Both the position numbers and the translations under genes were made by a program. Positions 47,599 to 55,857 of a stretch of DNA of 64,000 bases are shown here, in pieces. Source of the DNA: Catellatospora bangladeshensis (GTDB lineage Bacteria > Actinomycetota > Actinomycetes > Mycobacteriales > Micromonosporaceae); NCBI RefSeq assembly GCF_016862575.1, contig NZ_BONF01000053.1, positions 1-64,000 of the forward strand, in the 5' to 3' direction. The notes below the pieces were generated by a model. It had not been told where the DNA came from and made no database searches. It saw only the letters and a program-made list of their open reading frames with translations. Numbering within the stretch: position 1 is the stretch's first letter; every line of letters begins with the position of its first letter.

Positions 47599-50385
47599 TC
47601 AGTTCGCGGGCGAGACCCGTACGGTGACGTACGAGTTGTCGTGCGCGGCCTTCACCAGGACGATCGTGACGCCGTACGCGGCGCCCTGGTCACCGGGGTT
47701 GCCGGTGCCCGTGACGGTGAACCCGAAGTCCGCGCCGTAGAACGCGGTCGCCGGAGTGCCGTCGGCCTCGACGATCCGGGTGGTGTACGGCACGTTGCCG
47801 GCCGACGGGATCACCGCGGACGCGTCGACGTCACGGAAGAAGAACTGGTCCGCTCCGCCGATCACGCGGTGCTCCAGGCCGGGGACCCAGCCCTTCGCGT
47901 CGGTGAACGCCGTCACGCCGCGCTGCGCCGGGTAGGCGGTGCAGTACTCGCTGAACGGCTCGTTCGGCGCCTCGAAGCACTCCTTGAACGGGTACGTCTT
48001 GCCGAAGGTGAACGCGGCGTTGGAGGACTGCGGCCGGCTGGGCAGGTTGTCCAGCGTGGACGGGTCCTTCACCGCGGCCTCGCCGGCCCGCCGCAGCGGG
48101 TCGAAGTGCGAGTCCACGATGAGCAGACCGCCCTTGGCCCCGCCGCTGGGCAGCGCCGTGGCGTTGTTGGCGGCGTGGTTGACGTTGCCGAAGGTGGTGT
48201 CGCGGTACCACACCAGCATGCCCGGCGCGTTGTACTTGATCTTCTCGACCTTCCACGCCCCGTCACGCTGGTAGCTCGTGTCGTAGGCGTACTTCAGGCC
48301 GTTGTCGAACCCGTCGAAGTTGCGCCACTCGGCGAGGTAGTAGTGCGCCTTGACCGAGGAGCCGGTGTCGATGCGCCAGCCGGGGCCGGTGGTGTCGACC
48401 CAGGTGCCGCCGGTCGCGGTCCAGCCGTTGGCGCCGGACTCGACGTCGTCGCTCCAGGTGGTGGCGCCGCCGCCGGTGACCGAGAAGTCGTCGGCGAACC
48501 AGCCCTGCTCCTGGAAGGCGGCGTCGGTGGCCAGGCGCAGCCGCACCTGGACCGTCTGGCCCTGGTAGGCGCTCAGGTCGACGTAGTCGTGACGCCAGCC
48601 GTGGCTGTCGCCGGTGAGGCCGTAGCGGCGGCCGAACGTGGCCATGTTGCCGTTCGGGTCGGCGTAGCCGTCGTCGGTGGAGACCAGGTTGCCGGCCTCG
48701 TCGTACACCTTGAGGTCGGTCCAGGTGGTGCCGCCGTCGGTGGACACCTCGATGAACCCGAAGTCCCAGTCCTGCTCGATGACGTAGTTGTTCCACGTCC
48801 AGAACTTCGCGTCACCGGCGGCCGGCACGCTCACCGTGCGGGCCACCTTGATGTCGGCCCAGTCCTGGTCGGCGCCGGTGTACCACATGTTGGCGCCGCT
48901 GTGCGGCTCGGCCAGGACGATCGTCTTGGCCGGAAGGTCGATCTTGATGCCGTCGGCGGTGTGCTTGGGCGTGCGCGACGTCTGACCCATCTTCACGGTC
49001 TTGTCGGCCGCGCCCGGCGCGAAGGTCTCCGGCTCGGCCCAGCCGAGCACCCACTTGTCCCACAGGCCCATGTGGGTCGGCATCGCCTGGAAGATCGGGC
49101 CGGAGTGCGAGCCCGACGCCATGAGGTCCCAGAAGTCGACGTCGGAGTCGCCGCCGCCCGAGGTGTCGTACAGGTCCGGCAGACCGAGGTCGTGGCCGTA
49201 CTCGTGGGCGAACACGCCCACGCCGGAGTCCTCCGGCTGCACGATGTAGTTCGACACCTTCAGGCTGGTGCCGGGGATGCTGTAGCCGCCCGCCACGGCC
49301 GAGGAGTGCGCCCAGATCGCGCCCGTGCCCTGCGCGCCGCCGCCGCCGGACTTGTCCTCACCGGCGTGCACCAGCACCAGGTGGTCGATGACGCCGTCCG
49401 GCTCGAAGAAGTTGCCGTCGCCGTCGCGGTCGCCCTGGTCCTCGATGTCGTAGTCGGCCCAGGGGAAGCTCGGGTTCGACGCGGCCAGCACGTTCACCGC
49501 GTCCATCGCCATCTGCTGCGGGCCGAGCGGGTTGTCCGGGTGGCCGTTCATCGACTGGATCGCGCCGGCCTCCCACTCGCCGTCGGCGTTCATGAAGCAG
49601 CGCGACGCGCCGTACCACGCCTCGGAGTGCGGGACGGTGATCCACGGCGTGGCCTCACCGGCGACGGTGTAGGCGCCCTTGGACATCTCCAGGTACATGT
49701 TGCGCATGGTCAGGCCGGAGATGTCGATGCCGCGGCGGCCGTCCGGGCCGGTCAGGTCCTTGCGGACCCGCTCGGTGATGCCCTTGGAGGTGTACAGCAT
49801 CTTGTTGTAGTAGTCCGGCGAGAAGTCCGGCACCCACATGGAGTTGTTGTCCTTGCGGGCCAGCGTCGCCGGGTTCGGGATGCCGTTGTGCCTGGGCCCG
49901 TTCTGGACGGTGCCGGGCACGCAGGTGCGGTCGTCGATGCTGACAGGCACCATCGAGCCGGTGAAGTCATCGTTGGCGGAGGTGCTGTACTCCACCAGGA
50001 TGGTCAGCAGCTTCGCGGTCTGGGTGGTGGGCGCCTTCTTGTACCGGCGCGGGCTGCCGCCCTGCCGGATCGACTTCGCCTCCAGCTTCGCCAGCTCGCG
50101 CGCGGTGAGCGGGTTGCCCTTGCCGTGCTTGCGGTCGAACGCCTTGGCCTTGTCGACGACAGATCCGTAGACGCCGCCCTTGCCCTTGACCTCCTTGCCC
50201 TCGGTGTCGTGCTGGACCGCGGGCTCGGCGTAGTTGATGTAGAACTCGCTCGGGCTGATCACCGCGCTGGGGGCGGCGACGGCGCTCGCCGCAGCCGGGG
50301 CGTAGAGCCCGGCCGCGGCCAGTGCCAGCGCGGGCACACCGGCGAGTAGCCGGCGTCGCCGTCGCGCGTGGTCGGCGTGCTTCAT
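47599..50385 (-). CDS. Secreted M6 (immune inhibitor A-like) metalloprotease
   Basis: 928 residues. Signal peptide (RRRRRLLAGVPALALAAAG), a propeptide-like region to ~120, then the M6 catalytic domain with zinc motif HEYGHDLGLPDLYD near 410 and SHSGPIFQAMPTHMGLWDKW after it. C-terminal beta-rich segments (WSDDVESGANGWTATGGTW, FGFIEVSTDGGTTWTDL) are MAM/jelly-roll-like, as in InhA. ATG 50385 has GGAG ahead. It is expected to be an extracellular protease under its own promoter. Confidence 0.93.
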   Translation of the reverse strand: MKHADHARRRRRLLAGVPALALAAAGLYAPAAASAVAAPSAVISPSEFYINYAEPAVQHDTEGKEVKGKGGVYGSVVDKAKAFDRKHGKGNPLTARELAKLEAKSIRQGGSPRRYKKAPTTQTAKLLTILVEYSTSANDDFTGSMVPVSIDDRTCVPGTVQNGPRHNGIPNPATLARKDNNSMWVPDFSPDYYNKMLYTSKGITERVRKDLTGPDGRRGIDISGLTMRNMYLEMSKGAYTVAGEATPWITVPHSEAWYGASRCFMNADGEWEAGAIQSMNGHPDNPLGPQQMAMDAVNVLAASNPSFPWADYDIEDQGDRDGDGNFFEPDGVIDHLVLVHAGEDKSGGGGAQGTGAIWAHSSAVAGGYSIPGTSLKVSNYIVQPEDSGVGVFAHEYGHDLGLPDLYDTSGGGDSDVDFWDLMASGSHSGPIFQAMPTHMGLWDKWVLGWAEPETFAPGAADKTVKMGQTSRTPKHTADGIKIDLPAKTIVLAEPHSGANMWYTGADQDWADIKVARTVSVPAAGDAKFWTWNNYVIEQDWDFGFIEVSTDGGTTWTDLKVYDEAGNLVSTDDGYADPNGNMATFGRRYGLTGDSHGWRHDYVDLSAYQGQTVQVRLRLATDAAFQEQGWFADDFSVTGGGATTWSDDVESGANGWTATGGTWVDTTGPGWRIDTGSSVKAHYYLAEWRNFDGFDNGLKYAYDTSYQRDGAWKVEKIKYNAPGMLVWYRDTTFGNVNHAANNATALPSGGAKGGLLIVDSHFDPLRRAGEAAVKDPSTLDNLPSRPQSSNAAFTFGKTYPFKECFEAPNEPFSEYCTAYPAQRGVTAFTDAKGWVPGLEHRVIGGADQFFFRDVDASAVIPSAGNVPYTTRIVEADGTPATAFYGADFGFTVTGTGNPGDQGAAYGVTIVLVKAAHDNSYVTVRVSPAN

Positions 50386-50800
50386 GACACTCCGTTCCTC
50401 GGGGGTCGGCCCCGCGGCGCGGAGCACCGCGGGGCGTTTCGGAAGCCGCGGGGCACGCGTCACCCGCAGGTGAGCCGCGTGCCCCGTTCCGTCGTGGTCC
50501 TCACGCGGCCGATGGAGGTTGCCGACACACGTGAAGAAACCACTTCACAATCCCAAATGGAGAGTCGTTACTGCACAGCCTGACGGACCCAGCTATTCGG
50601 CCGATCAACCGATTGCGTCGATGTCACGGCAGCGGCTCGGACATCCTCCGATCAGCCGAGTACGCCGATGTCACGGCGGACGGAGCCGGCCCGCCCGCGC
50701 CGGGGAGCCGGCGGGTGAGCTTGCGGACGTCCGGACCGGCGACCGTGCCCGGCGGCGGCACGTACTGTGGTGCCATGACCGCCGACCGCCGCGACCACAG
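50386..50800. promoter_or_regulatory. Divergent intergenic region, M6 protease / TetR
   Basis: 415 bases. The part nearest 50515-50590 is relatively AT-rich and contains an inverted repeat, GTGAAG-AAACCA-CTTCAC (50531-50548), a possible operator for the protease. A 12-bp direct repeat CGATGTCACGGC occurs at 50619-50630 and 50666-50677, 47 bases apart. A nine-codon ORF (50775-50804) ends on the TetR start. No other gene is convincing. Confidence 0.45.
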
Positions 50801-51355
50801 GTGAGCGCGCCCCGCCCCGCCAACCGCGGTCCGGGCGCCGCCCGGGAGAACCGGCTCGCGCTGGTCGCGGCGGCGACCGAGGTCTTCGCGGAACAGGGTA
50901 TCGACGCGCCGCTCAACGCCGTCGCCAAGCGGGCCGGGGTCGGCCAGGGCGTCCTGTACCGGCACTTCCCCGACCGGGTCAGCCTGGCGCTGGCGGCGTT
51001 CGACACGAACGTGGCCGAGATCGAGACGCTGTCGGCCGATCCGGCCTGCGGCCTCGACGACCTGCTCCGCGCCCTGACCAGGCAGATGATCGACTCGGTG
51101 GCCTTCGTCGAGATCGTCACCGGCGCCGACCGCGACCCCCGGCTGGAGGCGATCCGCGAACGGGTACGCGTGGCACTGGTGGGCGTGGTCGACCAGGCCC
51201 GCCGGGCGGGAGTGCTCCGCCCGGCGGTGACCGCCGACGAGTTGATGCTGGCGGTGGGCATGATCGCCTCGCTGGTGGCCAAGGTGCCCGAGGCCGAGCG
51301 CCGCCCGACCGCCGAGGCCGCCTGGGCGCTGCTCGACCGTGCGCTACGGCCCTGA
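50801..51355 (+). CDS. TetR-family regulator
   Basis: 184 residues. The N-terminal HTH (LVAAATEVFAEQGIDAPLNA, then GVGQGVLYRHFPDR) is typical TetR; the rest is a helical ligand domain. It starts at GTG 50801 without an obvious ribosome site, overlapping the end of a nine-codon ORF, so coupling is possible. The stop is 12 bases from the convergent SDR stop. It probably controls the adjacent dehydrogenase operon through the palindrome at 53824-53847 (inference). Confidence 0.88.
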   Translation: MSAPRPANRGPGAARENRLALVAAATEVFAEQGIDAPLNAVAKRAGVGQGVLYRHFPDRVSLALAAFDTNVAEIETLSADPACGLDDLLRALTRQMIDSVAFVEIVTGADRDPRLEAIRERVRVALVGVVDQARRAGVLRPAVTADELMLAVGMIASLVAKVPEAERRPTAEAAWALLDRALRP

Positions 51356-51367
51356 CCGGCGCGGTCG

Positions 51368-52165
51368 CTATTTGATCAGGTCGCGCATCTTGCCGGCGAT
51401 GAACGGGATGGCCCGGGTGGGCGCCAGGCGCCCGAGCCGGTCGAGCATCCGCGCGTCCTGGCCGATGACGACCCGTGGCCGCCCGCTCACCACGGCGTCG
51501 ATGATCTGCCGGGCGGCCTCCTCGGGCGAGGTCAGCTTGGCGGCGGCCGCCTTGGCGTCCGCACCCGGCATGGTGATGCCGGAGTTGCCCAGGATGTTGG
51601 TGGCGATGCCGCCGGGGAACACCACGCTGACCCGCGGCTGGACGCCCTGGTGCTCGGCGATCAGACCCTCGGTGAACAGCTTCACGGCGGCCTTGCTGGC
51701 GCCGTAGGCGCTCTGGCCGGGCACCGGCACCAGCGACCCCATGCTGGCCACGTTCACCAGCGCCGACTCGGGCCGGGCCTCCAGCAGCGGCAGGAACGCC
51801 TTGGTCGTGTTGACGGTGCCCCAGAAGTTGACCGCCATGACGCGCTCGATGTCGTCGAACGCGAGCCGGCTGACGGGCTGGAAGCGGTGGATGATGCCGG
51901 CGACGTTGACCAGGCCGTCGACCTGCCCGTGCGCGGCCGTCACCGCGTCCGGCAGGGCCAGGACCGCGGACCGGTCGGTGATGTCGACGGTGTGGGTGGT
52001 GAGCCGGTCACCGGCGTCGGCCCGCGCCGCGACGTCGGCGAGGGCGGCCGCGCTGAGGTCGACAGCCGCGACCCGGGCGCCGGCGGCGAGCAGCCCGAGG
52101 ACCACCTGGCCGCCGATGCCGTTGCCGCCGCCGGTGACGACGAAGACCTTGCCTGCGGGGTTCAT
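51368..52165 (-). CDS. Short-chain dehydrogenase/reductase
   Basis: 265 residues of the classical SDR family: cofactor motif VVTGGGNGIGGQV, NVAG (LVNVAGIIHRFQ), catalytic serine in VNVASMGS, and YGASK. The D in AVDLS at the end of beta-2 suggests NAD preference. The ATG at 52165 overlaps the flavin dehydrogenase stop as ATGA, so both are one operon, probably for oxidation of a steroid- or terpenoid-like substrate. Confidence 0.9.
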   Translation of the reverse strand: MNPAGKVFVVTGGGNGIGGQVVLGLLAAGARVAAVDLSAAALADVAARADAGDRLTTHTVDITDRSAVLALPDAVTAAHGQVDGLVNVAGIIHRFQPVSRLAFDDIERVMAVNFWGTVNTTKAFLPLLEARPESALVNVASMGSLVPVPGQSAYGASKAAVKLFTEGLIAEHQGVQPRVSVVFPGGIATNILGNSGITMPGADAKAAAAKLTSPEEAARQIIDAVVSGRPRVVIGQDARMLDRLGRLAPTRAIPFIAGKMRDLIK

Positions 52166-53808
52166 GCGGCGTCCTTGGTGTGGTGGGCCATGTGGCGGGC
52201 GGCCCGCAGGCCGAAGACCACGGCGGGGCCGATGGTGGAGCCGGGGCCGGGGTAGGTGCGGCCCATGACGGCGGCGGAGTTGTTGCCGGCCGCGTAGAGC
52301 CCTTCGATCACCGAGCCGTCCTCGCGCAGGGCCCGCCCGTCGGCGTCGGTGACCACCCCGCCCTTGGTGCCGAGGTCGCCGACGACTACCTTGACCGCGG
52401 TGAAGGGTCCCTTCTCCAGCGGGCCCAGGTTCGGGTTCGGGTGTACGAGCGGGTCGCTGTAGTAGCGGTCGTAGGCGGAGTTGCCGCGGCCGAAGTCGCC
52501 GTCGACCCCGGCCCGGGCGAATCCGTTGAACCGTTCGACCGTGGCGGTCAGGCGCGCGGGCTCGACGCCGATCCTGGTGGCGAGTTCGGCCAGGGTGGCG
52601 GCCTGGAACATGACGCCTTCGCGTTTCATCGCGCGGGAGCCCTTCGGGTCCATGGCGTAGGTGCGCAGGTAGCGGCGGGCGTGGCGGCGTTCGGCGATCA
52701 TCCAGTAGGTGCCGTGCCGGTCGTGTTCGAGCATGTGGTGGCCGAGGTCGACGTAGGACTCGGACTCGTTGGCGAAGCGGTCTCCCTTGGCGTCGACGAT
52801 GACCGTGTACGGGAACGACCGCTCCCCCACGATGAACGACGGCTCGGTGACCGAGGTCGGCGCGACCGAGGCGCCCCACCAGGCGTCGTCCATGAGTTCG
52901 ACGGCCGCGCCGGCCGCCATCGCGATCTCGATCGGCCGGCCGAGGTTGCCGGGCGCGCCGGAGGGGTTGCCGTCGATGCCGTGGTACCGGCGCCGCCACT
53001 GCTTGTTGGCGTCGAATCCGCCGCCGGCGAGCATCACGCCCCGGCGGGCCCGGATTGCCAGCGTGCGGCCCTCATGCCCGATCCGGGCGCCGACGACGTG
53101 CCCGTCGCGCACGATGAGGTCTTCCAGCGGGGAGTTCAGCCACAGCTCGGCCTTGTTGTCGATGACGACGGCGCGTAGGAACGAGGCGGTCAGGCCCGCG
53201 CCGATGCCGGCCAGCTTGCGGCCGGTCAGGATGCCGCCGAGCGCGCGCAGGACGAGCTTCGCGCCGCGCCGGAAGCCGCTGGGCGTGGACCAGGCGCGGC
53301 CGAGCAGCCAGACGTCGTCGGTGAGGACGGGCATCGCGGCCGGGGCCTGGGAGGTCTTCCACCAGGCGCCGATCTTGCGGACGTCGTACGGGGTGTGCTC
53401 GATCCCCCGGCCGATCTTGCCGCCGGGCCGCTCGGGATAGTAGTCGGCGTACTCGGGTGCGCGGACGAAGGTCATGCCGTGCTTGCGGGCGGTGTCGACG
53501 AAGTCGGCCACGCCGTCGACGAAGGCCTCCTTGCGCTCGCGGCTGCTGGCCCGTCCCTCGGTCCCGACGGTCGCCTCCAGGTAGGCGAGCGCCTCCTCGC
53601 GGGAGTCGGCGACGCGATCGGCGCGCATGAGCGGGTTGTTCGGCAGCCACATGCCGCCGCCGGACTTCGCGCTGTTGCCGCCCCACTTGGCGGTGCTCTC
53701 CACCATCAGGACCGATAGGCCGTCGTCGACCGCGCCGAGGGCCGTGGCGAACCCGGCCGCGCCGGTGCCGACGACCAAGACGTCGACTTCCCTGTCGAAG
53801 TCCACCAT
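52162..53808 (-). CDS. FAD-dependent 3-ketosteroid dehydrogenase-like flavoprotein
   Basis: 548 residues of the fumarate reductase / 3-ketosteroid-1-dehydrogenase family. FAD dinucleotide motif VLVVGTGAAGFATALGA near 12, GGNSAKSGGGMW, mid-protein RRGVMLAGGGFDAN, and the closing GLYAAGNNSAAVMGRTYPG followed by GSTIGPAVVFG. Conserved tyrosines are present, but the exact substrate cannot be told. ATG 53808 has GAGGAG ahead. The adjacent palindrome suggests TetR control. Confidence 0.88.
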   Translation of the reverse strand: MVDFDREVDVLVVGTGAAGFATALGAVDDGLSVLMVESTAKWGGNSAKSGGGMWLPNNPLMRADRVADSREEALAYLEATVGTEGRASSRERKEAFVDGVADFVDTARKHGMTFVRAPEYADYYPERPGGKIGRGIEHTPYDVRKIGAWWKTSQAPAAMPVLTDDVWLLGRAWSTPSGFRRGAKLVLRALGGILTGRKLAGIGAGLTASFLRAVVIDNKAELWLNSPLEDLIVRDGHVVGARIGHEGRTLAIRARRGVMLAGGGFDANKQWRRRYHGIDGNPSGAPGNLGRPIEIAMAAGAAVELMDDAWWGASVAPTSVTEPSFIVGERSFPYTVIVDAKGDRFANESESYVDLGHHMLEHDRHGTYWMIAERRHARRYLRTYAMDPKGSRAMKREGVMFQAATLAELATRIGVEPARLTATVERFNGFARAGVDGDFGRGNSAYDRYYSDPLVHPNPNLGPLEKGPFTAVKVVVGDLGTKGGVVTDADGRALREDGSVIEGLYAAGNNSAAVMGRTYPGPGSTIGPAVVFGLRAARHMAHHTKDAA

Positions 53809-53823
53809 GATCCGCTCCTCCCA

Positions 53824-53847
53824 CAACCGGACACTAGTGTCCGGTTG
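53824..53847. promoter_or_regulatory. 24-bp perfect palindrome, likely TetR operator
   Basis: Half-site CAACCGGACACT is followed without a spacer by its exact reverse complement. It lies 16-39 bases upstream of the flavin dehydrogenase ATG, over its likely promoter, and is divergent from the DrrA-like gene 160 bases away. Length and symmetry fit a TetR-family operator. Confidence 0.72.
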
Positions 53848-54008
53848 GAGGACAAGAATGACCGGCCCCTGCGCGAAAAGCAAGCAATCCCCGGCGAGGA
53901 CCCCGCGAGCTGGGTGATCCGGCGGTGAAACCGCGGTGTAGGCGCCGTGGAACCGGGCCGGTGGACGGTGTTTCCTGACCGGCCGACGCCGGTCGCGAGG
54001 GAGCGAAG

Positions 54009-55007
54009 ATGAAGCACATTCCCGCGGTCCACGCGGAGGGCCTGGTGAAGTCGTTCGGTGACTTCCGTGCCGTCGACGGGGTCGACCTGCACGTAGAGCA
54101 GGGCGAGATCTACGGCGTGCTCGGCCCCAACGGGGCGGGCAAGACCACGATGCTCAAGATGCTGGCCACCCTGCTGCCCATCGACGGCGGCCGGGCCGAG
54201 ATCTTCGGCGTGGACGTGCGCCGGGACCCGCACCGCACCCGGCAGCTGCTCGGGGTGACCGGGCAGTACGCGTCCGTCGACGAGAACCTGACCGCCAACG
54301 AGAACCTGTGGCTGTTCGGCCGCCTGCAGGGCGTGTCGAGCAGGACGTCCCGCGCCACCGCGGCGCGGCTGCTGGAGCAGTTCGGCCTCCAGGAGGCCGC
54401 GAACAAGCCGATCTCGCAGTTCAGCGGTGGTATGCGGCGGCGGCTCGACCTGGCCGCCAGCCTGATCACCCGCCCGCCGCTGATCTTCCTGGACGAGCCG
54501 ACCACGGGCCTGGACCCGCGCACCCGCGGCCAGATGTGGGACACCATCCGCGAGCTGGTCGCGGGCGGCTGCACGGTCCTGCTGACCACGCAGTACCTGG
54601 ACGAGGCCGACCAGCTGGCCGGCCGGATCGCGGTCATCGACCGGGGCCGCAAGGTCGCCGAGGGCACCCCGGACGAGCTGAAGGCGTCGGTGGGCAACTC
54701 GACGCTGCGGCTGCGGCTGACCGAGCCCGCCGACCAGCCCGTCGCGGCGCAGGTCGTACGCCGCCTGCTGGGCGAGGATCCCGTCCTCAGCCCCGAGTCG
54801 GGGCGGCTGAACGTGGCGCTGGACGCCGCGGACCGGGCCGCCGACGTGCTCATCAGCCTGCGCGAGGCGGGTGTCGGCGTCACCTCGGTGAGCGTCGACG
54901 CGCCCACCCTCGACGAGGTGTTCCTGGCGCTCACCGGGCACGGCACCGGCGAGGGCGCCGACCCCTCCGCGACCGCGGACGATCGTGAACTCGAGGTGGC
55001 CCGATGA
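54009..55007 (+). CDS. ABC exporter ATPase, DrrA family
   Basis: 332 residues: Walker A GPNGAGKTT near 38, Q-loop in TGQYASVDENLT, signature FSGGMRRRLDLA near 140, Walker B PPLIFLDEPT, and the DrrA-type C-terminal extension (PTLDEVFLALTG). It powers the permease encoded next (ATGA overlap). Such transporters export hydrophobic drugs or lipids; a link to the lipopeptide cluster 25 kb away is not shown. Confidence 0.95.
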   Translation: MKHIPAVHAEGLVKSFGDFRAVDGVDLHVEQGEIYGVLGPNGAGKTTMLKMLATLLPIDGGRAEIFGVDVRRDPHRTRQLLGVTGQYASVDENLTANENLWLFGRLQGVSSRTSRATAARLLEQFGLQEAANKPISQFSGGMRRRLDLAASLITRPPLIFLDEPTTGLDPRTRGQMWDTIRELVAGGCTVLLTTQYLDEADQLAGRIAVIDRGRKVAEGTPDELKASVGNSTLRLRLTEPADQPVAAQVVRRLLGEDPVLSPESGRLNVALDAADRAADVLISLREAGVGVTSVSVDAPTLDEVFLALTGHGTGEGADPSATADDRELEVAR

Positions 55008-55855
55008 CCATGCAGTTGACCAGGCCGATGCCGCTGGCGGAGCCGAAGCGGCTGACCGCGGCCGACGTCGCCGCCCGCACGACCTCGCACAACAGCGTCG
55101 GGCAGACGCTGAGCCAGACGATGTCGATGGCGTGGCGGGCGACGAAGAAGATGCGCCGCAACCCGGAGCAGTTCTTCGACGTCACCATCCAGCCGCTGCT
55201 GTTCACGGCGATGTTCGCGTACCTGCTCGGCGGCGGCCTGTCCGGCAGCGTCCAGGCGTACCTGCCGCTGGTGATCCCGGGCATTCTGGCGCAGACCGCG
55301 CTGACCGCCTGCATGGCCACCGGCGTGCAACTGCGCGAGGACATGGAGAAGGGGGTGTTCGACCGGTTCAAGTCGCTGCCGATGGCCCGGATCGCGCCGC
55401 TGGCCGGGCCGATGGTCGCCGACCTGCTGCGGTACGCCATCGCCTCGACGCTGACCTTCCTCACCGGCATCGCGATGGGCTACCGCCCCGGCGGCGGCGT
55501 GGCCGGGGTGGTGCTGGCGATCCTGCTCACGATGATCGCCGGCTGGTCGCTGGCCTGGGTGTTCACCTGGGTCGGCACGCTGGCCCGCAGCGCGCAGAGC
55601 GTGCAGGGCATCTCCATGATGATCATGTTCCCGCTGACGTTCATGTCCAACGCGCTGGTCCCGGTCGAGACCCTGCCCGGCTGGCTCGCCGCGTTCGTGA
55701 AGGTCAACCCGGTGTCGTACGTGGTCACCGCCACCCGCGACCTGGCCAACGACGGCCAGGTCACCGGGCACGTCGGCTGGGCCATCGTGGCCTGCGCGGC
55801 CGTGATCGCGATCTTCGCGCCGCTGTCGGTACGCGGTTACAAGCGGCACCTCTGA
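55004..55855 (+). CDS. ABC-2 type permease, DrrB family
   Basis: 283 residues with about six membrane segments. The ABC-2 pattern is visible: MRRNPEQFFDVTIQPLLFTA, PGILAQTALTACMATGVQL and MSNALVPVETLPGWL near the end. It starts inside the DrrA-like stop and ends two bases from the convergent regulator stop. Confidence 0.93.
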   Translation: MTMQLTRPMPLAEPKRLTAADVAARTTSHNSVGQTLSQTMSMAWRATKKMRRNPEQFFDVTIQPLLFTAMFAYLLGGGLSGSVQAYLPLVIPGILAQTALTACMATGVQLREDMEKGVFDRFKSLPMARIAPLAGPMVADLLRYAIASTLTFLTGIAMGYRPGGGVAGVVLAILLTMIAGWSLAWVFTWVGTLARSAQSVQGISMMIMFPLTFMSNALVPVETLPGWLAAFVKVNPVSYVVTATRDLANDGQVTGHVGWAIVACAAVIAIFAPLSVRGYKRHL

Positions 55856-55857
55856 GA

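Noticed and set aside
50775-50804. Nine-codon ORF whose stop overlaps the TetR GTG
   Set aside because: Too short and without a ribosome site to be called as a gene; mentioned only as a possible coupling element.
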